DNA of 64,000 bases from Neobacillus sp. PS3-40 (lineage in GTDB: Bacteria > Bacillota > Bacilli > Bacillales > Cytobacillaceae). The notes beneath the pieces were generated by a model, which had not been told where the DNA came from, did no database searches, and saw only the letters and a list, made by a program, of their open reading frames with translations. The first letter of the stretch is position 1, and the number at the start of each line of letters is the position of its first letter. This document shows, piece by piece, positions 1 through 10,376 of the stretch. The position numbers were made by a program, and so were the translations under genes. The stretch lies in the NCBI RefSeq assembly GCF_030915485.1, contig NZ_CP133266.1, positions 806,001 through 870,000 on the forward strand, in the 5' to 3' direction.

Positions 1-305
1 CGAATTGCCTCTGCTTTTGTAAGGCCATTTTTCGCTTTTTTGATAACCATTTTTTTGCTTTTTTCAGGAATCCAAATAATAATTTTATCGCCTTGTTTAT
101 TTTCCCCTTCAATAACGTCCACTGTTTCAAGACCATGATACAAATGGAAATCATTTACTTGGCTGATATGAACTTTCTTTTCAGCAAAGGTAACAGCTTT
201 TTTCTCAGCAATTTTTAAAGGTTCGACTGCGGTTAAATATATTTTAGTAAAGATCCCAATAACAATTAAAAAAAATAATATTAAAATTAAAATCCATTTT
301 TTCAT
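1..305 (-). CDS. ypmB: YpmB-like DUF5590 protein, 3' end outside window
   Basis: The first 101 codons are present and the reading frame runs off the window at base 1. Residues 4-20 form one hydrophobic segment after MKKW, which suggests a signal anchor with the rest outside the membrane. The visible part ends in a stretch resembling the conserved YpmB region (IIIWIPEKSKK, then an AKNGLTKAEA helix). The ATG at 305-303 lies 12 nt after the ypmA stop, so the two are probably co-transcribed. In Bacillus subtilis the same order dinG-ypmA-ypmB-aspB is found, which supports the assignment. The biochemical function of the family is unknown. Confidence 0.8.
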   Translation of the reverse strand, partial: MKKWILILILFFLIVIGIFTKIYLTAVEPLKIAEKKAVTFAEKKVHISQVNDFHLYHGLETVDVIEGENKQGDKIIIWIPEKSKKMVIKKAKNGLTKAEAI

Positions 306-317
306 TTTTTCACATCA

Positions 318-488
318 CTATGTACGATAAATTGTAAATATCGCTTTATTTTGATCATCACTATCAAGGGCAAGCCCAAACATAAGGTCTTTATCTTTCA
401 AAGTCCGGTTAAGTGAGTCTACAATTTTATATAAATCCGAACTATGCTGAATCTTAACTGTTGAGAGAACCTCAATTTTGCTTTCCAA
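318..488 (-). CDS. ypmA: YpmA, DUF4264 small protein
   Basis: This small protein of 56 residues matches the B. subtilis YpmA type closely (core KIVDSLNRTLKDKDLMFGLA, end FTIYRT). I start it at the TTG at 488-486, because GGAGG lies 8 nt upstream and the length then equals the family length. The longer ATG-started frame to 578 has no matching family sequence at its N-terminus. It has no membrane segment or known catalytic motif. It sits between dinG and ypmB, as in other Bacillus genomes. Its role is unknown. Confidence 0.85.
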   Translation of the reverse strand: MESKIEVLSTVKIQHSSDLYKIVDSLNRTLKDKDLMFGLALDSDDQNKAIFTIYRT

Positions 489-662
489 AAATTTAACCTC
501 CTTCACCCAATTTCCCCAATAGGAAATGATGGATTCTATTAAATCATTATAACAGGTGAGAGCCATTTCGCTACTCAAACCAATTAATTTACCAAAATTT
601 TTTAAACAACGTTACATGTTTTTACTAATTATTAACAATGCATTTTGCCATTACTAACCCAT

Positions 663-3464
663 TTAAAGCCATGAATGAATGACTTCAACTAATTCATTGA
701 TTGGGCCATTTTTTACTGGAATGGCTGGAATTGATTTTAAAAATGCATATCCATAGTTAGTTGAGACAATCCGTTTATCAAAAATAACGATAATACCCCG
801 ATCCGTTTCCATTCGAATTAAACGGCCGAATCCCTGCTTAAATCGTAAAATAGCTTCAGGCAATGAATAATCAGAAAAGGCATTCCCACCTTGTCTTTTA
901 ACAAATTCACATTTTGCCTCAGTAAATGGTTCTTCCGGCGAGCTAAATGGAAGTCTGACAATCACAAGGCAAGACAAATCTTCTCCAGGAATATCAATTC
1001 CCTCCCAAAAACTACTTGTACCAAGCAAAATCGCTTTTTCATATCTTTGGAAATTTCTTGTAAGTCTTGTCCGACTTCCACTCGTAATCCCCTGAGCAAT
1101 AAGAGCAAAGTCTTCTAAAAAACCACTTTCTTTTATCAGATCATATGTTTTTCGGAGCATTTCATGGGAAGTAAATAGAATAAGCATTCTCCCCCTTGTT
1201 GCTTCGGCAATTGTAATAAGATGCTCTGTTATTGCCACAACATAATCATCTACCGAAACCGATTTAATCTCCGGCAAATCATCTGGGATAAGGAGTTGAA
1301 TCTGGTTTTTGTAATCGAATGGTGATGGTATTGTTAATGTATTTGTTGAAATCGGATCAATCCCCAATTCCCTCATCACAAATTCATATGATTGGTTAAC
1401 AGTCAAGGTGGCCGATGTAACCACAATCCCTTTTTTCTTTTGAAAAAATTCAGTTTTAAGCGAAGGTGCAATTGACGCAGGTAGGGCAAAAATGGTTGTT
1501 ACATTTTGTGTAGAGCGTAAGTCGATTTCAATCCATCTAACAAAATCTGAATCCCTCAACATCATTTCCCGAATATTTTCTCTCAAATCGTCAAGCTCTA
1601 GTATGAAAACATTCAATTCTTCTAGAAGATTTTTTTGGTCATATGTAAGAGTTTCCTTTACATTTTCAAATAATTCCATTCGTTTCTCAAATAGGAGTTT
1701 TATATCCTTAAGCAAAAAAGCAAATCGTTCTGCACAATGGACAAGTGCAGACATTTCTCTTTCTTGTTCGTTTAAAGAAAGTTTTACTTTCAACCTTTTT
1801 ATTCCTTTAACATTTCCATTTTTTTTATTTGCAAGAATGGCAGCCATTTTAAAGAACTCGTCATTTTCATAAAATAAATTCGAGATAAGCTGGTTAAGCT
1901 CGGATGTTGGAATAATTTCTTCCTGTTTAACCTGGATCGTTTTTATAAGTTCTTCTACTCTATAAAAAAGCAGCCTTTGCTCATAAAGACCTAATTGTCC
2001 TAATAACAATCGAACAGTTAAGTAATCTAAAGAGCAACCAAAAAAATTAGAGGCTACCTTTTCTAAATGGTGTCCTTCATCAATGATCGCATAATCATAA
2101 TCCGGCAAAATAGGATGAAAAGCCGCAAGATCGCTTAATAAAAGAGAATGATTAGTTATGATAATATCCGCAGTCTCTGCCTCTTTCCTTGCCCTAAAAT
2201 AAAAATCCCTTTCCTGCCACTTTCTATTCTGACTGAAAATAGGTTGTTCATTTTTTATTTTATTCCAGTAAAGTAGGCCACCACTAGATAAATTTAATTC
2301 ATCTTTGTCACCTGTTTCTGTTTCCATAAGCCAGATTAATATCTGCATTTTTGTTAATGTCGTATCGTAATTATCTTCTTCTACCTTTAAGGATTGAACA
2401 AACTTCTCCAAATTTAGGTAGTGGTTCCGTCCCTTTAATAAAACTGTCTTAACATTAAATGGAACGATTTTTGAAAGCAAGGGAATTTCTTTGTTCATCA
2501 ATTGTTCTTGAAGCTGAATGGTGTGTGTGCTGATTACTACGGGAAATCTATTATTTTTTGCAAAATAAGCAGCAGGTAAAAGGTAGCCAATCGATTTTCC
2601 AATTCCTGTTCCAGCCTCTATTAACGTATGGTTCTTGTCAAGGAATGAATGATAAACGGCGTCCATCATCCTGAATTGACCTATTCTCTTCTTGTACGAA
2701 TCAAATGCATTATCTAATATTCCTATTTTTTCTTCATCAGTTTCAGGGTAATGGTACATATCACTATTTAATGATTGGTATACATTTTGCATATGTCTTT
2801 TTAAAGCTATTCCATTAAAAATTTCAATCGTTTTAGGAAGCTCTTCAATAGTTTTTCTTTTTTCTACTAATAATTCATCAAGTAATTGTTGTATATCACT
2901 TTTTAATCCACCTGAAAGGACCATAAGCTCTTCTAGGGTCTTATTAGGAATCAAAGCAAGCTTGTTTAATAATATCTGTAGCAACTCTGCAGTAACTTGT
3001 GCATCACTATCTGCTTGATGTGGACGATCATGTTGTAAATCCTCCCTTTCAGCCAAATCGGATAATTTATAGCCATCTGCAGTTGGGTAAAGGAATCTGG
3101 CCAATTCAACTGTATCTAAAATAGGACCATAAAAACCTTCATGGCCTGCCTGTACCAATTCCTCCTGAAGAAAAGATAAATCAAATAAAACATTATGGGC
3201 GACAAAATAGGCATCATCTAATAATGAAACGATTTTAGATGCTACTTCTGAAAAAACAGGTGCAGCTTCTACCATCTCATTATTTAATCCGGTCAATTCT
3301 TCAATAAAGGCCGGAATAGGCTTATGAGGATTGATTAGTGATGAAAATTTTTCTGTTATTTTTCCATCCTCTATGACTACTGCAGCAAACTGGATAATTT
3401 TTTCGCCCTTTTTAGGGAGATTTCCAGTTGTTTCTAAATCAATTACAACAAATTTATTTAACAT
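663..3464 (-). CDS. dinG: DinG: DEDDh 3'-5' exonuclease fused to XPD-like helicase domain
   Basis: This 933-residue protein has an N-terminal DNA polymerase epsilon-like exonuclease domain (about 1-170) with D9, E11, D95, H149 and D154 as the DEDDh set. A superfamily 2 helicase domain follows, with Walker A AGTGIGKS (284-291), a DEGH box (462-465) and the late motifs GTSSFWEGIDIP and QGFGRLIR. The region that carries four cysteines of an iron-sulfur cluster in Escherichia coli DinG has no cysteine here, as in other Firmicutes DinG proteins. Staphylococcus aureus DinG works as an exonuclease without helicase activity, so the same is likely here. The ATG follows GAGGTG. The gene has its own upstream region after the panD terminator. 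It probably acts in DNA repair. Confidence 0.93.
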   Translation of the reverse strand: MLNKFVVIDLETTGNLPKKGEKIIQFAAVVIEDGKITEKFSSLINPHKPIPAFIEELTGLNNEMVEAAPVFSEVASKIVSLLDDAYFVAHNVLFDLSFLQEELVQAGHEGFYGPILDTVELARFLYPTADGYKLSDLAEREDLQHDRPHQADSDAQVTAELLQILLNKLALIPNKTLEELMVLSGGLKSDIQQLLDELLVEKRKTIEELPKTIEIFNGIALKRHMQNVYQSLNSDMYHYPETDEEKIGILDNAFDSYKKRIGQFRMMDAVYHSFLDKNHTLIEAGTGIGKSIGYLLPAAYFAKNNRFPVVISTHTIQLQEQLMNKEIPLLSKIVPFNVKTVLLKGRNHYLNLEKFVQSLKVEEDNYDTTLTKMQILIWLMETETGDKDELNLSSGGLLYWNKIKNEQPIFSQNRKWQERDFYFRARKEAETADIIITNHSLLLSDLAAFHPILPDYDYAIIDEGHHLEKVASNFFGCSLDYLTVRLLLGQLGLYEQRLLFYRVEELIKTIQVKQEEIIPTSELNQLISNLFYENDEFFKMAAILANKKNGNVKGIKRLKVKLSLNEQEREMSALVHCAERFAFLLKDIKLLFEKRMELFENVKETLTYDQKNLLEELNVFILELDDLRENIREMMLRDSDFVRWIEIDLRSTQNVTTIFALPASIAPSLKTEFFQKKKGIVVTSATLTVNQSYEFVMRELGIDPISTNTLTIPSPFDYKNQIQLLIPDDLPEIKSVSVDDYVVAITEHLITIAEATRGRMLILFTSHEMLRKTYDLIKESGFLEDFALIAQGITSGSRTRLTRNFQRYEKAILLGTSSFWEGIDIPGEDLSCLVIVRLPFSSPEEPFTEAKCEFVKRQGGNAFSDYSLPEAILRFKQGFGRLIRMETDRGIIVIFDKRIVSTNYGYAFLKSIPAIPVKNGPINELVEVIHSWL

Positions 3465-3589
3465 TTTACAAACACCTCAAACCTTTGTACATAAACGGTA
3501 CCACAAAAAGATGAAAAGAAAAAGAATCCCTAGCAAATGAGAAATAGACTTTTAAAAATAGTATATACTAACTTTCCCTAGAAAGGAAA

Positions 3590-3609
3590 AATCCCCAAAA
3601 TTGGGGATT
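3590..3609 (-). terminator. Intrinsic terminator of panBCD
   Basis: A 10-bp perfect inverted repeat (AATCCCCAAA/TTTGGGGATT) overlaps the panD stop codon. On the minus strand it is followed by TTTTTCC. It should end the panB-panC-panD transcript and separate it from dinG. Confidence 0.75.
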
Positions 3610-3991
3610 ATAAAATCGTAAGTGCCGGTTCTGAATGTATCATTTCTATTATATGATTATTTCCATCCATTATTGCAACCTTTGGTTTGTGGTGAGGTAC
3701 TTTTTCCTCTGGGATCATTACATAAGAGATAATGATAACAATATCCCCTTGTTGAACAAGACGGGCAGCTGCTCCATTTAAACAAATAACGCCACTACCT
3801 CTTTTTCCAGGGATGATATAAGTTTCCAAACGAGCTCCATTATTATTATTAACGATAGCCACTTTTTCGTTAGCAACCATGCCGACCGCATCTAAAAGAT
3901 CTTCATCAATGGTTATACTTCCTACATAATTCAAATTAGCTTCCGTAACTGTTGCCCGATGAATTTTACCGTTCATCATGGTGCGAAACAT
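3608..3991 (-). CDS. panD: Aspartate 1-decarboxylase (pyruvoyl enzyme)
   Basis: PanD makes beta-alanine from L-aspartate for pantothenate and coenzyme A synthesis. The proenzyme has 127 residues, the usual length. The self-cleavage site is visible as Gly24-Ser25 in [12 protein letters not shown]; Ser25 becomes the pyruvoyl group. The N-terminal [16 protein letters not shown] and the later [11 protein letters not shown] are typical of the family. The gene is the last of panB-panC-panD, 23 nt after panC, and its stop codon lies in the terminator hairpin. Confidence 0.95.
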   Translation of the reverse strand: MFRTMMNGKIHRATVTEANLNYVGSITIDEDLLDAVGMVANEKVAIVNNNNGARLETYIIPGKRGSGVICLNGAAARLVQQGDIVIIISYVMIPEEKVPHHKPKVAIMDGNNHIIEMIHSEPALTIL

Positions 3992-4014
3992 AGCTCTTCC
4001 TCCTAAATATTTTC

Positions 4015-4863
4015 CTAATTTACATCCATCATTACATTATCAATTAACCGAACCCTTGAAAATTTAACTGCAAGTGCAATTATTATAGAACCCTTTATTT
4101 TTTCCAATCGGTTCAAGCTGGGATAACTATAAACTTCGATATAATCTACAATGCCACTTGTCTCATCTTTTATATGTCGTTCAATTAATTGAATAACATT
4201 TATTGGATTCCGTTCCCCGTTTTCAATTGTCTCCCGTGCAATTTGTAAACTTCTGTAAAGAGCGGTTGCTTGTTTTCTTTCATCATGAAGTAACTTCACA
4301 TTTCGTGAACTTTTCGCAAGTCCATCCTCTTCCCTTACAATATCCACTGGAACAAGTTGAATTGGAAAATGAAAGTCTGAGATTAGCCCCTCAACTACTG
4401 CCACCTGCTGTGCATCCTTTTTACCAAAGTAAGCCCTTGTTGGCATCATAATAGTAAATAATTTTGTTAAAATAGTTGCTACCCCATCGAAATGGCCTGG
4501 GCGTGATTTTCCACATAAAACATCTGTGCGCTCTTGAACCACTACTTTTACAGTAGAAGAGTGTGGATACATTTCTTCAACTGATGGGTGGAAAAGATAA
4601 TCTATTTTTTCACCTTGGGCCAATTCTAGATCTCTTTCAAAATCGCGTGGATATGTTTCATAGTCTTCACCAGGACCAAATTGAATCGGATTAACAAAAA
4701 TACTTATAACGACAATATCATTCTCTTGTCTTGCTTTTTTCATAAGGGTTAAATGACCTTCATGAAGGAAACCCATTGTTGGAACAAATCCAATTGATTT
4801 TCCTAATTCTTTTTGTCTATTTATTTCTGACTGCATTTCTGTGATTGTTGTTACTACCTTCAT
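4015..4863 (-). CDS. panC: Pantothenate synthetase
   Basis: PanC condenses pantoate and beta-alanine with ATP to give pantothenate. The 282-residue protein carries the class I nucleotidyl-transferase signature [15 protein letters not shown], including the HIGH-like HEGH, and the YFGKKDAQQ region that binds ATP and substrate. The ATG overlaps the panB stop as ATGA, with GGAGGTAAAGA just upstream inside panB, which indicates translational coupling. The pathway is complete for pantothenate from ketoisovalerate except for the ketopantoate reductase step, which is not in this window. Confidence 0.96.
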   Translation of the reverse strand: MKVVTTITEMQSEINRQKELGKSIGFVPTMGFLHEGHLTLMKKARQENDIVVISIFVNPIQFGPGEDYETYPRDFERDLELAQGEKIDYLFHPSVEEMYPHSSTVKVVVQERTDVLCGKSRPGHFDGVATILTKLFTIMMPTRAYFGKKDAQQVAVVEGLISDFHFPIQLVPVDIVREEDGLAKSSRNVKLLHDERKQATALYRSLQIARETIENGERNPINVIQLIERHIKDETSGIVDYIEVYSYPSLNRLEKIKGSIIIALAVKFSRVRLIDNVMMDVN

Positions 4864-5696
4864 TCTTTACCTCCATATAGCCCTGAAAGCTCTGTTTCAT
4901 TCATTGTAAAAGTGTGCTGCCCTTCTGGAAACTGTTCGCTTTTTACATCTGATACATAAGCTTGAATTGATTCAATAATAAATGGATTTAATGAAGTATA
5001 TTGTTTCACGAATTTTGGTACTCGTTTCACTCCATATCCTAAAATATCATGATAGACAAGGACCTGCCCATCAACTTCAAGACCTGCTCCAATTCCTATA
5101 ACTGGGATTGAAATGGCCTTTGTTATTTCCGCTGCAAGTTGTTTTGGAACACATTCTAGAACCAGCGCAAATGCACCTGCTGCTTCACACTTTATAGCAT
5201 CCTCAATAAGTTTCCTTGCTGCCTCTCTATCTTTCCCTTGAACCTTATATCCTCCGAGAGTTCCCACTGATTGGGGTGTTAAACCTAAATGGGCACAAAC
5301 CGGAATTCCAGCACTTGTGATAGCAGCCATTTTTCCTATCACATCATCAGCACCCTCGATTTTCACCGCATGTGCACCCGTTTCTTGAATAAGCCTACCA
5401 GCATTTTTTAAAGTATCTTTAACAGATAAATGATAGGTTAGAAAAGGCATATCAACAATAATAAATGTATCTTTAGCCCCACGTTTAACTGCCTTCGTAT
5501 GGTGAATCATATCTTCCAGCGTTACCGGAATGGTCGAATCGTAACCTAGTACAACCATACCTAAAGAATCGCCAACTAATATGAAGTCAACTCCCCCTGC
5601 TTCCGCAAGATTTGCTGAAGGATAGTCATATGCAGTCAGCATAACCATTTTCTCATTTCTTTCTTTCATTTTCATAAAATCAAGTGTTTGCTTCAT
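4860..5696 (-). CDS. panB: 3-methyl-2-oxobutanoate hydroxymethyltransferase
   Basis: PanB transfers a hydroxymethyl group from methylene-tetrahydrofolate to ketoisovalerate, the first step of pantothenate synthesis. I start it at the ATG at 5696-5694 ([13 protein letters not shown]), because AAAGGAGGG lies 5 nt upstream and this gives 278 residues, the Bacillus length. A longer frame reaching 5828 would translate through the leader and its terminator and is unlikely. Family sequences [26 protein letters not shown] and [20 protein letters not shown] are all present. It is the first gene of panBCD and follows birA after a structured leader. Confidence 0.95.
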   Translation of the reverse strand: MKQTLDFMKMKERNEKMVMLTAYDYPSANLAEAGGVDFILVGDSLGMVVLGYDSTIPVTLEDMIHHTKAVKRGAKDTFIIVDMPFLTYHLSVKDTLKNAGRLIQETGAHAVKIEGADDVIGKMAAITSAGIPVCAHLGLTPQSVGTLGGYKVQGKDREAARKLIEDAIKCEAAGAFALVLECVPKQLAAEITKAISIPVIGIGAGLEVDGQVLVYHDILGYGVKRVPKFVKQYTSLNPFIIESIQAYVSDVKSEQFPEGQHTFTMNETELSGLYGGKE

Positions 5697-5749
5697 CTTT
5701 TTCCCTCCTTTAATTAGAAAGGGAGAGAGGAAATAAAACGGTTTTGAGC

Positions 5750-5781
5750 AAACAAAAAGATCCTTCTGAAGGCAGAGGATC
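5750..5781 (-). terminator. Terminator hairpin inside the panB leader
   Basis: On the minus strand the arms GATCCT-CTG and CAG-A-AGGATC enclose the loop CCTT, with one bulged A, and are followed by TTTTTGTTT. The hairpin lies 54 nt upstream of the panB ribosome binding site. It either ends birA transcripts or acts as an attenuator for panBCD. Confidence 0.7.
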
Positions 5782-5840
5782 TTGGTTACTCTTTTGCTTG
5801 TTTCATCCCTCTGTCCCGGTCCGTCCAACGGATCTAGGCA
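5750..5840 (-). ncRNA. Structured panB leader, candidate pan RNA motif
   Basis: The 250-nt gap between birA and panB holds a leader with several pairings. Reading the minus strand there is a small CCG/CGG stem around 5831-5820, then a spacer, then a terminator hairpin at 5781-5759. The leader segment AGATCC (5835-5830) is perfectly complementary to GGATCT, the 3' arm of the terminator (5763-5758), so an alternative antiterminator pairing can be drawn. A pan RNA motif is known from comparative genomics in leaders of panB operons of Firmicutes. Position and gene context fit that motif, but I could not test the consensus. Confidence 0.5.
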
Positions 5841-5943
5841 GAAACTTTTTAAATTATTTTGTGAATTATTACAAGGTGCAGCTCACAAAGATACCGCCCA
5901 AAAACAGTATAACAAAGAAACAAGAAAATAGGCTAGCATTTAC

Positions 5944-6924
5944 TTAAGAAAGTTCAATATCTGCAGAATATACCTGATGAATAGTTCCTGCATGATCTTC
6001 GATTTGTAAAACCCCTTCATCAGTTATTCCAAGCGCCCTTCCTTCAATGGTTCCCAATAATGTTCGAGCTTTTATCTGTTTTCCGATACCGGTAGCATAA
6101 CTTTCCCAAAGAAGCTTAATCGGAAAAAAACCCTCAGCTAAATAGAGTAAATACATTTTTTCAAACTGGGTAAAGATTCCTTTAATTAAGGTTGCACGTG
6201 AAACTTCGCTTCCGTTTTCAATCATAAGCGAACTTGCTGTTTTCTGTAGATCTAGTGGAAAATCTGCTAATTTTTGATTAACATTGATACCCATACCGAT
6301 AATAATGGAGTGAATTCGATCAGATTCAGCCTGTAGCTCTGTTAAAATGCCTGTTACTTTTTTACCATTCAAAAGAATATCATTTGGCCATTTTATTTCT
6401 GGATTAAGGTCTGTCAAGTCTTCAATCGCTTGAACGACTGAAACAGCGGCTAAAAGCGTTAACTGAGGTGCTTTTGAAAGTGGTATATTGGGTTTAAGAA
6501 TAAGACTCATCCAAATTCCCGTGTATTTTGGTGAATACCATTTTCGGTCCATTCTCCCTCTTCCAGAAACTTGCTCTTCAGCAATCACAACTGTTCCTTC
6601 AGGTACATCCTCATAGACAAGTCGGTGCGCTATTTTCTGTGTTGATTCGACACTTTCTTCATAATGAATGTTTTTCCCAATAAAATTCGTCTTAAGCCCT
6701 AGTCGTATCTCGTCCGCTGTCACCATTTCCGGTGTTTTTAAAATTCGATAGCCTTTTCTTTTCACTGCTTCTAATTGAAAACCCTCTTTTCGTAACTCCT
6801 CTATATGCTTCCAAACTGCTGTTCTGGAACAACCAATTAATTCTGCTAAATTTTGTCCTGAAAGGTATGTTTCACCGGCATCCGTGAAGGCATCCAGCAA
6901 TTCTTTTCTTATATCTGATTGCAC
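5944..6924 (-). CDS. birA: Biotin-[acetyl-CoA-carboxylase] ligase and biotin operon repressor
   Basis: BirA attaches biotin to the carboxyl carrier protein and, in the Bacillus type with an N-terminal DNA-binding domain, represses biotin genes. The helix-turn-helix is at about residues 20-50 (ELIGCSRTAVWKHIEELRKE), followed by the ligase domain with the biotinyl-AMP loop SGRGRMDRKW and the KWPNDIL motif. I start at the GTG at 6924-6922 ([13 protein letters not shown]), which aligns with B. subtilis BirA and follows AAAGGAG at about 11 nt; the GTG at 6936 directly abuts that RBS. The start overlaps the end of cca. Confidence 0.93.
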   Translation of the reverse strand: MQSDIRKELLDAFTDAGETYLSGQNLAELIGCSRTAVWKHIEELRKEGFQLEAVKRKGYRILKTPEMVTADEIRLGLKTNFIGKNIHYEESVESTQKIAHRLVYEDVPEGTVVIAEEQVSGRGRMDRKWYSPKYTGIWMSLILKPNIPLSKAPQLTLLAAVSVVQAIEDLTDLNPEIKWPNDILLNGKKVTGILTELQAESDRIHSIIIGMGINVNQKLADFPLDLQKTASSLMIENGSEVSRATLIKGIFTQFEKMYLLYLAEGFFPIKLLWESYATGIGKQIKARTLLGTIEGRALGITDEGVLQIEDHAGTIHQVYSADIELS

Positions 6925-8108
6925 TTCAATAGCCACTCCTTTATTTCCGTTTTTTTATTTTCTACTTTTCCCTCTAAAATTGCCTGTTCAATTGCAATAA
7001 TCATTTCATTTACCCAAGGTCCGCCTAATTTAGTAAACCAATCCATTAAATCACGACCAGTTACATCCATTTCAGACCGATGCTTCATCGGAAGCAAATG
7101 ATACATATTCATAAACATATCAATAGATCCGTGGTCTTTCCTATCTTTGAGAGTATTAAAAATAGTTTCAACTGAATAAATAGTTTCCTTTTTTGCTAAA
7201 TAAAGATCATACTTGCCCCATTCTTTCTCGAACCTTTGATAAAGATAATGCAAAATATGTTGAATTTCCTTTATTTGTTTTATTGGAAGTTTCCACTCTC
7301 TTAAAAAATTCTCAATTAATTTCCCTTTATATCCTAAACAATAAATAAATAATGACCACATTTCGTTTACATTTAGATTTTCACAATCATAGGATAGAAG
7401 TGTCTCAATAGAGTCCTTTTGTTCTCTTAAGCCAGGCAAATATAAAAACATATTCGCATCAATCATCATTCGTAGGGCTTTTCTTCGATCACTTCCAGTT
7501 AGAAGTTTCTCAAATTCAGCTCTTTTCCGCTCAACAGCAATATTCTCGAGCAGGTGGGATAGATTTGATAAAGCCTCTACTGTTTTGTTTTCTATTTTAA
7601 AAGAAAGCTGGCTCATAAACCTAACTGCTCTCATCATTCTTAATGCATCTTCTTGAAAACGATCCTCGGCTTTGCCAACTGTTTCAATTCGCTTTTCAGA
7701 AATGGCTAATTGCCCTTTAAATGGATCAATGAGCCTGCCGTTTATGTCCATGGCAATCGCATTCATGGTAAAATCCCTACGTTTTAAATCTTCATTTAAG
7801 GACCTTATAAAGGCAACACCTTTGGGCCTACGAAAATCAACGTATTCCTCTTCAGTCCTAAAAGTTGTAATTTCATATGAGGCATTCTTGTATAAAACAA
7901 GAATGGTTCCGTGTTCTATTCCAATATCAACCGTTTTTGAAAAAATCTTTTTGATTTCCTTTGGAGTTGCAGAAGTGGCAATATCAACATCATGAATAGA
8001 CTTATGAAGAATATAATCCCTAACTGAACCACCAACAAAATATGCAATAAATCCTGCATTTTCAAGTGCTTTCAAGACGGGTACTGCCGTTAAAAAGGGC
8101 TCAATCAT
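6909..8108 (-). CDS. cca: CCA-adding enzyme (tRNA nucleotidyltransferase)
   Basis: This class II nucleotidyltransferase adds or repairs the 3' CCA end of tRNAs. The catalytic signature GGSVRD and the metal-binding [10 protein letters not shown] lie in the first 50 residues, and [16 protein letters not shown] and the RAVRFMSQL helix follow. The ATG at 8108-8106 is preferred because AAAGGTG lies 6 nt upstream and this yields 399 residues, near the 397 of B. subtilis. It overlaps the bshA stop by 8 nt and the birA start, so the genes form one operon. Confidence 0.94.
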   Translation of the reverse strand: MIEPFLTAVPVLKALENAGFIAYFVGGSVRDYILHKSIHDVDIATSATPKEIKKIFSKTVDIGIEHGTILVLYKNASYEITTFRTEEEYVDFRRPKGVAFIRSLNEDLKRRDFTMNAIAMDINGRLIDPFKGQLAISEKRIETVGKAEDRFQEDALRMMRAVRFMSQLSFKIENKTVEALSNLSHLLENIAVERKRAEFEKLLTGSDRRKALRMMIDANMFLYLPGLREQKDSIETLLSYDCENLNVNEMWSLFIYCLGYKGKLIENFLREWKLPIKQIKEIQHILHYLYQRFEKEWGKYDLYLAKKETIYSVETIFNTLKDRKDHGSIDMFMNMYHLLPMKHRSEMDVTGRDLMDWFTKLGGPWVNEMIIAIEQAILEGKVENKKTEIKEWLLKCNQI

Positions 8109-9246
8109 AAATTTCACCTTTATCCACTAGCATAAAATAGAGCTTCTCGTATTCTTCAACAATTGTTTGGGCCCGAAATTTCATACTGACTTTTTTAATA
8201 GATTGCTCGGAAAATAAATGATGAAGGTTTTTATCACTTAAAATCGAAATCGCTTTACTAGCAATATCATCGATATTCCCCAATTCACAAATATAACCTG
8301 TTTCACCATCTGAAATCACTTCAGGAAGTCCGCCTACATTTGTTCCGATACACGGAACCCCGCATGCCATTGCTTCAAGAGCGACAAGTCCAAAGCTCTC
8401 CTTTTCTGATAAAAGGAGCATCAAATCGCTAATCGAGTATAATTCTTCAAGATTTTCCTGCTTTCCTAAAAAGAGGACAGAGTCGCTTAGACCAAATTCT
8501 TTCACAAGTTTACACACTACTGAAACCTCTGGACCATCCCCAACAAGCAATAATTTTGCTGGCATGGCTTCTGCAATTTTAGCAAACGTTTTTACAACAT
8601 CCCGTACTCGTTTAACAGGTCTAAAATTAGAAACATGAATTACTACCTTTTCAGTTTCTTTAATCTCGAACTCCTCGCGTAAATGTGATGCATCACTTTT
8701 TTGATAAACTCGTTCATCAATAAAGTTATAGACTGTCTCGATTGGTTTATCAGGGTTGATTAATTCATAGGTCTGTTCAATTAATGAGTTAGACACAGCC
8801 GTAACAACATCTGACTTTTCAATTCCAAATTTAATTGCAGCGATCAAAGAAGGATCATAGCCAAGGACGGTAATATCTGTTCCATGGAGTGTGGTGACAA
8901 CTTTTAAATCTCTGTTGCACATTTGTTTTGCTAAAATGGCGCAAACAGCATGTGGAATTGCATAGTGTACATGGAGTAGGTCTAATTTTTCCCTATTAAC
9001 GACTTCTGCCATTTTACTTGCAAGGGCAATATCATATGGTGGATACTGAAAAACAGAATATTGATTTACCTCCACTTGATGGTAATAAATATTATGGTAC
9101 ATTTTTTTCAAACGAAAGGGGAGGCTAGATGAAATAAAATGAATTTCATGACCCCTCTCGGCGAGCATTTTACCAAGTTCTGTCGCAACTACCCCTGACC
9201 CGCCTACAGTTGGATAGCATGTAATTCCAATCTTTAGTTTCTTCAT
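8101..9246 (-). CDS. bshA: N-acetyl-alpha-D-glucosaminyl L-malate synthase (bacillithiol)
   Basis: BshA is a GT4 glycosyltransferase that joins GlcNAc from UDP-GlcNAc to L-malate, the first step of bacillithiol synthesis. The 381-residue protein has the N-terminal glycine-rich loop [15 protein letters not shown] and the nucleotide-sugar binding [16 protein letters not shown] with the glutamates of the EX7E motif. The gene sits between bshB1 and cca, the order found in Bacillus. It starts 2 nt after the bshB1 stop. Bacillithiol is the main low-molecular-weight thiol of these bacteria. Confidence 0.95.
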   Translation of the reverse strand: MKKLKIGITCYPTVGGSGVVATELGKMLAERGHEIHFISSSLPFRLKKMYHNIYYHQVEVNQYSVFQYPPYDIALASKMAEVVNREKLDLLHVHYAIPHAVCAILAKQMCNRDLKVVTTLHGTDITVLGYDPSLIAAIKFGIEKSDVVTAVSNSLIEQTYELINPDKPIETVYNFIDERVYQKSDASHLREEFEIKETEKVVIHVSNFRPVKRVRDVVKTFAKIAEAMPAKLLLVGDGPEVSVVCKLVKEFGLSDSVLFLGKQENLEELYSISDLMLLLSEKESFGLVALEAMACGVPCIGTNVGGLPEVISDGETGYICELGNIDDIASKAISILSDKNLHHLFSEQSIKKVSMKFRAQTIVEEYEKLYFMLVDKGEIYD

Positions 9247-9248
9247 TA

Positions 9249-9980
9249 TTACTCTCCTAACAGATCACGATTCAATAGGATAAGGTTTTTTGTTTTAAAG
9301 CCTTCTGCAAAATCAACCCCAACCTGTTTCCCATAAAGTTTTTCCCGTGCTTCAACCGTTTCAATGTACCCATTTACAAGAGGTGTTGCGAAACTCTGTT
9401 CAGTCTTTTCAAATTGGCTTTTATATGCATTTAAAGCCTCTATTTTTTTATCCATATAAGACGAAATATCGATGAGAAAATCAGGTTTATGGAATCCATT
9501 AATCATATAAAAATATATTTTTTCAACACGAAACGGTAATTGTCCCCGAGTTTTAAATTTTCTTATTCCAGCAGAAAAAACCGCCTCCTCGACAAGGCGA
9601 GCGCAATTTCCATGATCGGGATGCCGATCTTCAAAAAAAGGCGCGAACACAACGTTCGGACGGTATTTTCTTATTACTTCTGCAATTTTTCTAATGTATT
9701 CTTCTCTCAGATATAACCCTCTGTCAGGTAGACCTAATGAAGATCGTTCGTCGACTCCAAGAATACTGGCAGCATTAGAAGCTTCTTTTTTTCTCGTTTC
9801 TACATTTCCATTTGATGATAAATCAGAATCAGTTAAATCACAGATGCCTATTTTCTTTCCTAGAGCTGTAAATTTTGCTATTGTTCCACCCATACCAATT
9901 TCGACATCATCAGCATGGGCTCCAAACGCAAGAATATGTAAATTACTGTCCATCGGTTTTATCACTGCTCTTTCCAACAA
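9249..9980 (-). CDS. bshB1: Bacillithiol deacetylase BshB1
   Basis: BshB1 removes the acetyl group from GlcNAc-malate, the second step of bacillithiol synthesis. It belongs to the PIG-L/LmbE zinc deacetylases: [12 protein letters not shown] near the N-terminus gives the zinc ligands and catalytic Asp, and DRHPDHGN gives the third ligand. The start is uncertain. The TTG at 9980 has GGAG 8 nt upstream and is used here (243 residues). The ATG at 9953-9951, [11 protein letters not shown], is an alternative nearer to the conserved part. Either start overlaps the end of mgsA. Confidence 0.93.
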   Translation of the reverse strand: MLERAVIKPMDSNLHILAFGAHADDVEIGMGGTIAKFTALGKKIGICDLTDSDLSSNGNVETRKKEASNAASILGVDERSSLGLPDRGLYLREEYIRKIAEVIRKYRPNVVFAPFFEDRHPDHGNCARLVEEAVFSAGIRKFKTRGQLPFRVEKIYFYMINGFHKPDFLIDISSYMDKKIEALNAYKSQFEKTEQSFATPLVNGYIETVEAREKLYGKQVGVDFAEGFKTKNLILLNRDLLGE

Positions 9981-10365
9981 ACTTTCTCCATTCTAAAAGC
10001 CCAAGTTCTAAACCCCTTATTAATAATTCAGCCGTCCCCATATTAGTAGCTAATGGTATGGAATAGACATCACATAACCGTACAAGTGCTGTCACATCAG
10101 GTTCATGGGGCTGTGCCGTTAGCGGGTCACGAAAAAAGAAAATGGCATCCATTTCATTTTTTGCAATCATGGCCCCGATTTGTTGATCTCCTCCAAGTGG
10201 TCCTGAATTAAAGCGATGTATTTCTAAACCTGTTGCTTCGCTAATGCGAAGCCCTGTAGTTCCTGTTGCGAATAAAGTATGTTTAGAAAAAATAGTTTGA
10301 TAAGCAGTTGAAAATTGAACTAGCTGGTCCTTCTTTTCATCATGGGCTATTAAGGCAATATTCAT
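9943..10365 (-). CDS. mgsA: Methylglyoxal synthase
   Basis: MgsA converts dihydroxyacetone phosphate to methylglyoxal and phosphate, a bypass of lower glycolysis. The 140-residue protein has the family blocks [33 protein letters not shown] and [15 protein letters not shown], which contain the phosphate-binding and catalytic Asp residues. It follows dapB by 11 nt with GGAG before the ATG. Its position next to the bacillithiol genes may be meaningful, because thiols detoxify methylglyoxal; this link is inference. Confidence 0.95.
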   Translation of the reverse strand: MNIALIAHDEKKDQLVQFSTAYQTIFSKHTLFATGTTGLRISEATGLEIHRFNSGPLGGDQQIGAMIAKNEMDAIFFFRDPLTAQPHEPDVTALVRLCDVYSIPLATNMGTAELLIRGLELGLLEWRKFVGKSSDKTDGQ

Positions 10366-10376
10366 TTTTATTGCTC

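Noticed and set aside
5697-5828. N-terminal extension of PanB
   Set aside because: The extension would cross a terminator hairpin and the strong ribosome binding site, and it has no family similarity.
5750-5900. T-box leader before panB
   Set aside because: The conserved T-box sequence AGGGTGGNACCGCG is not present.
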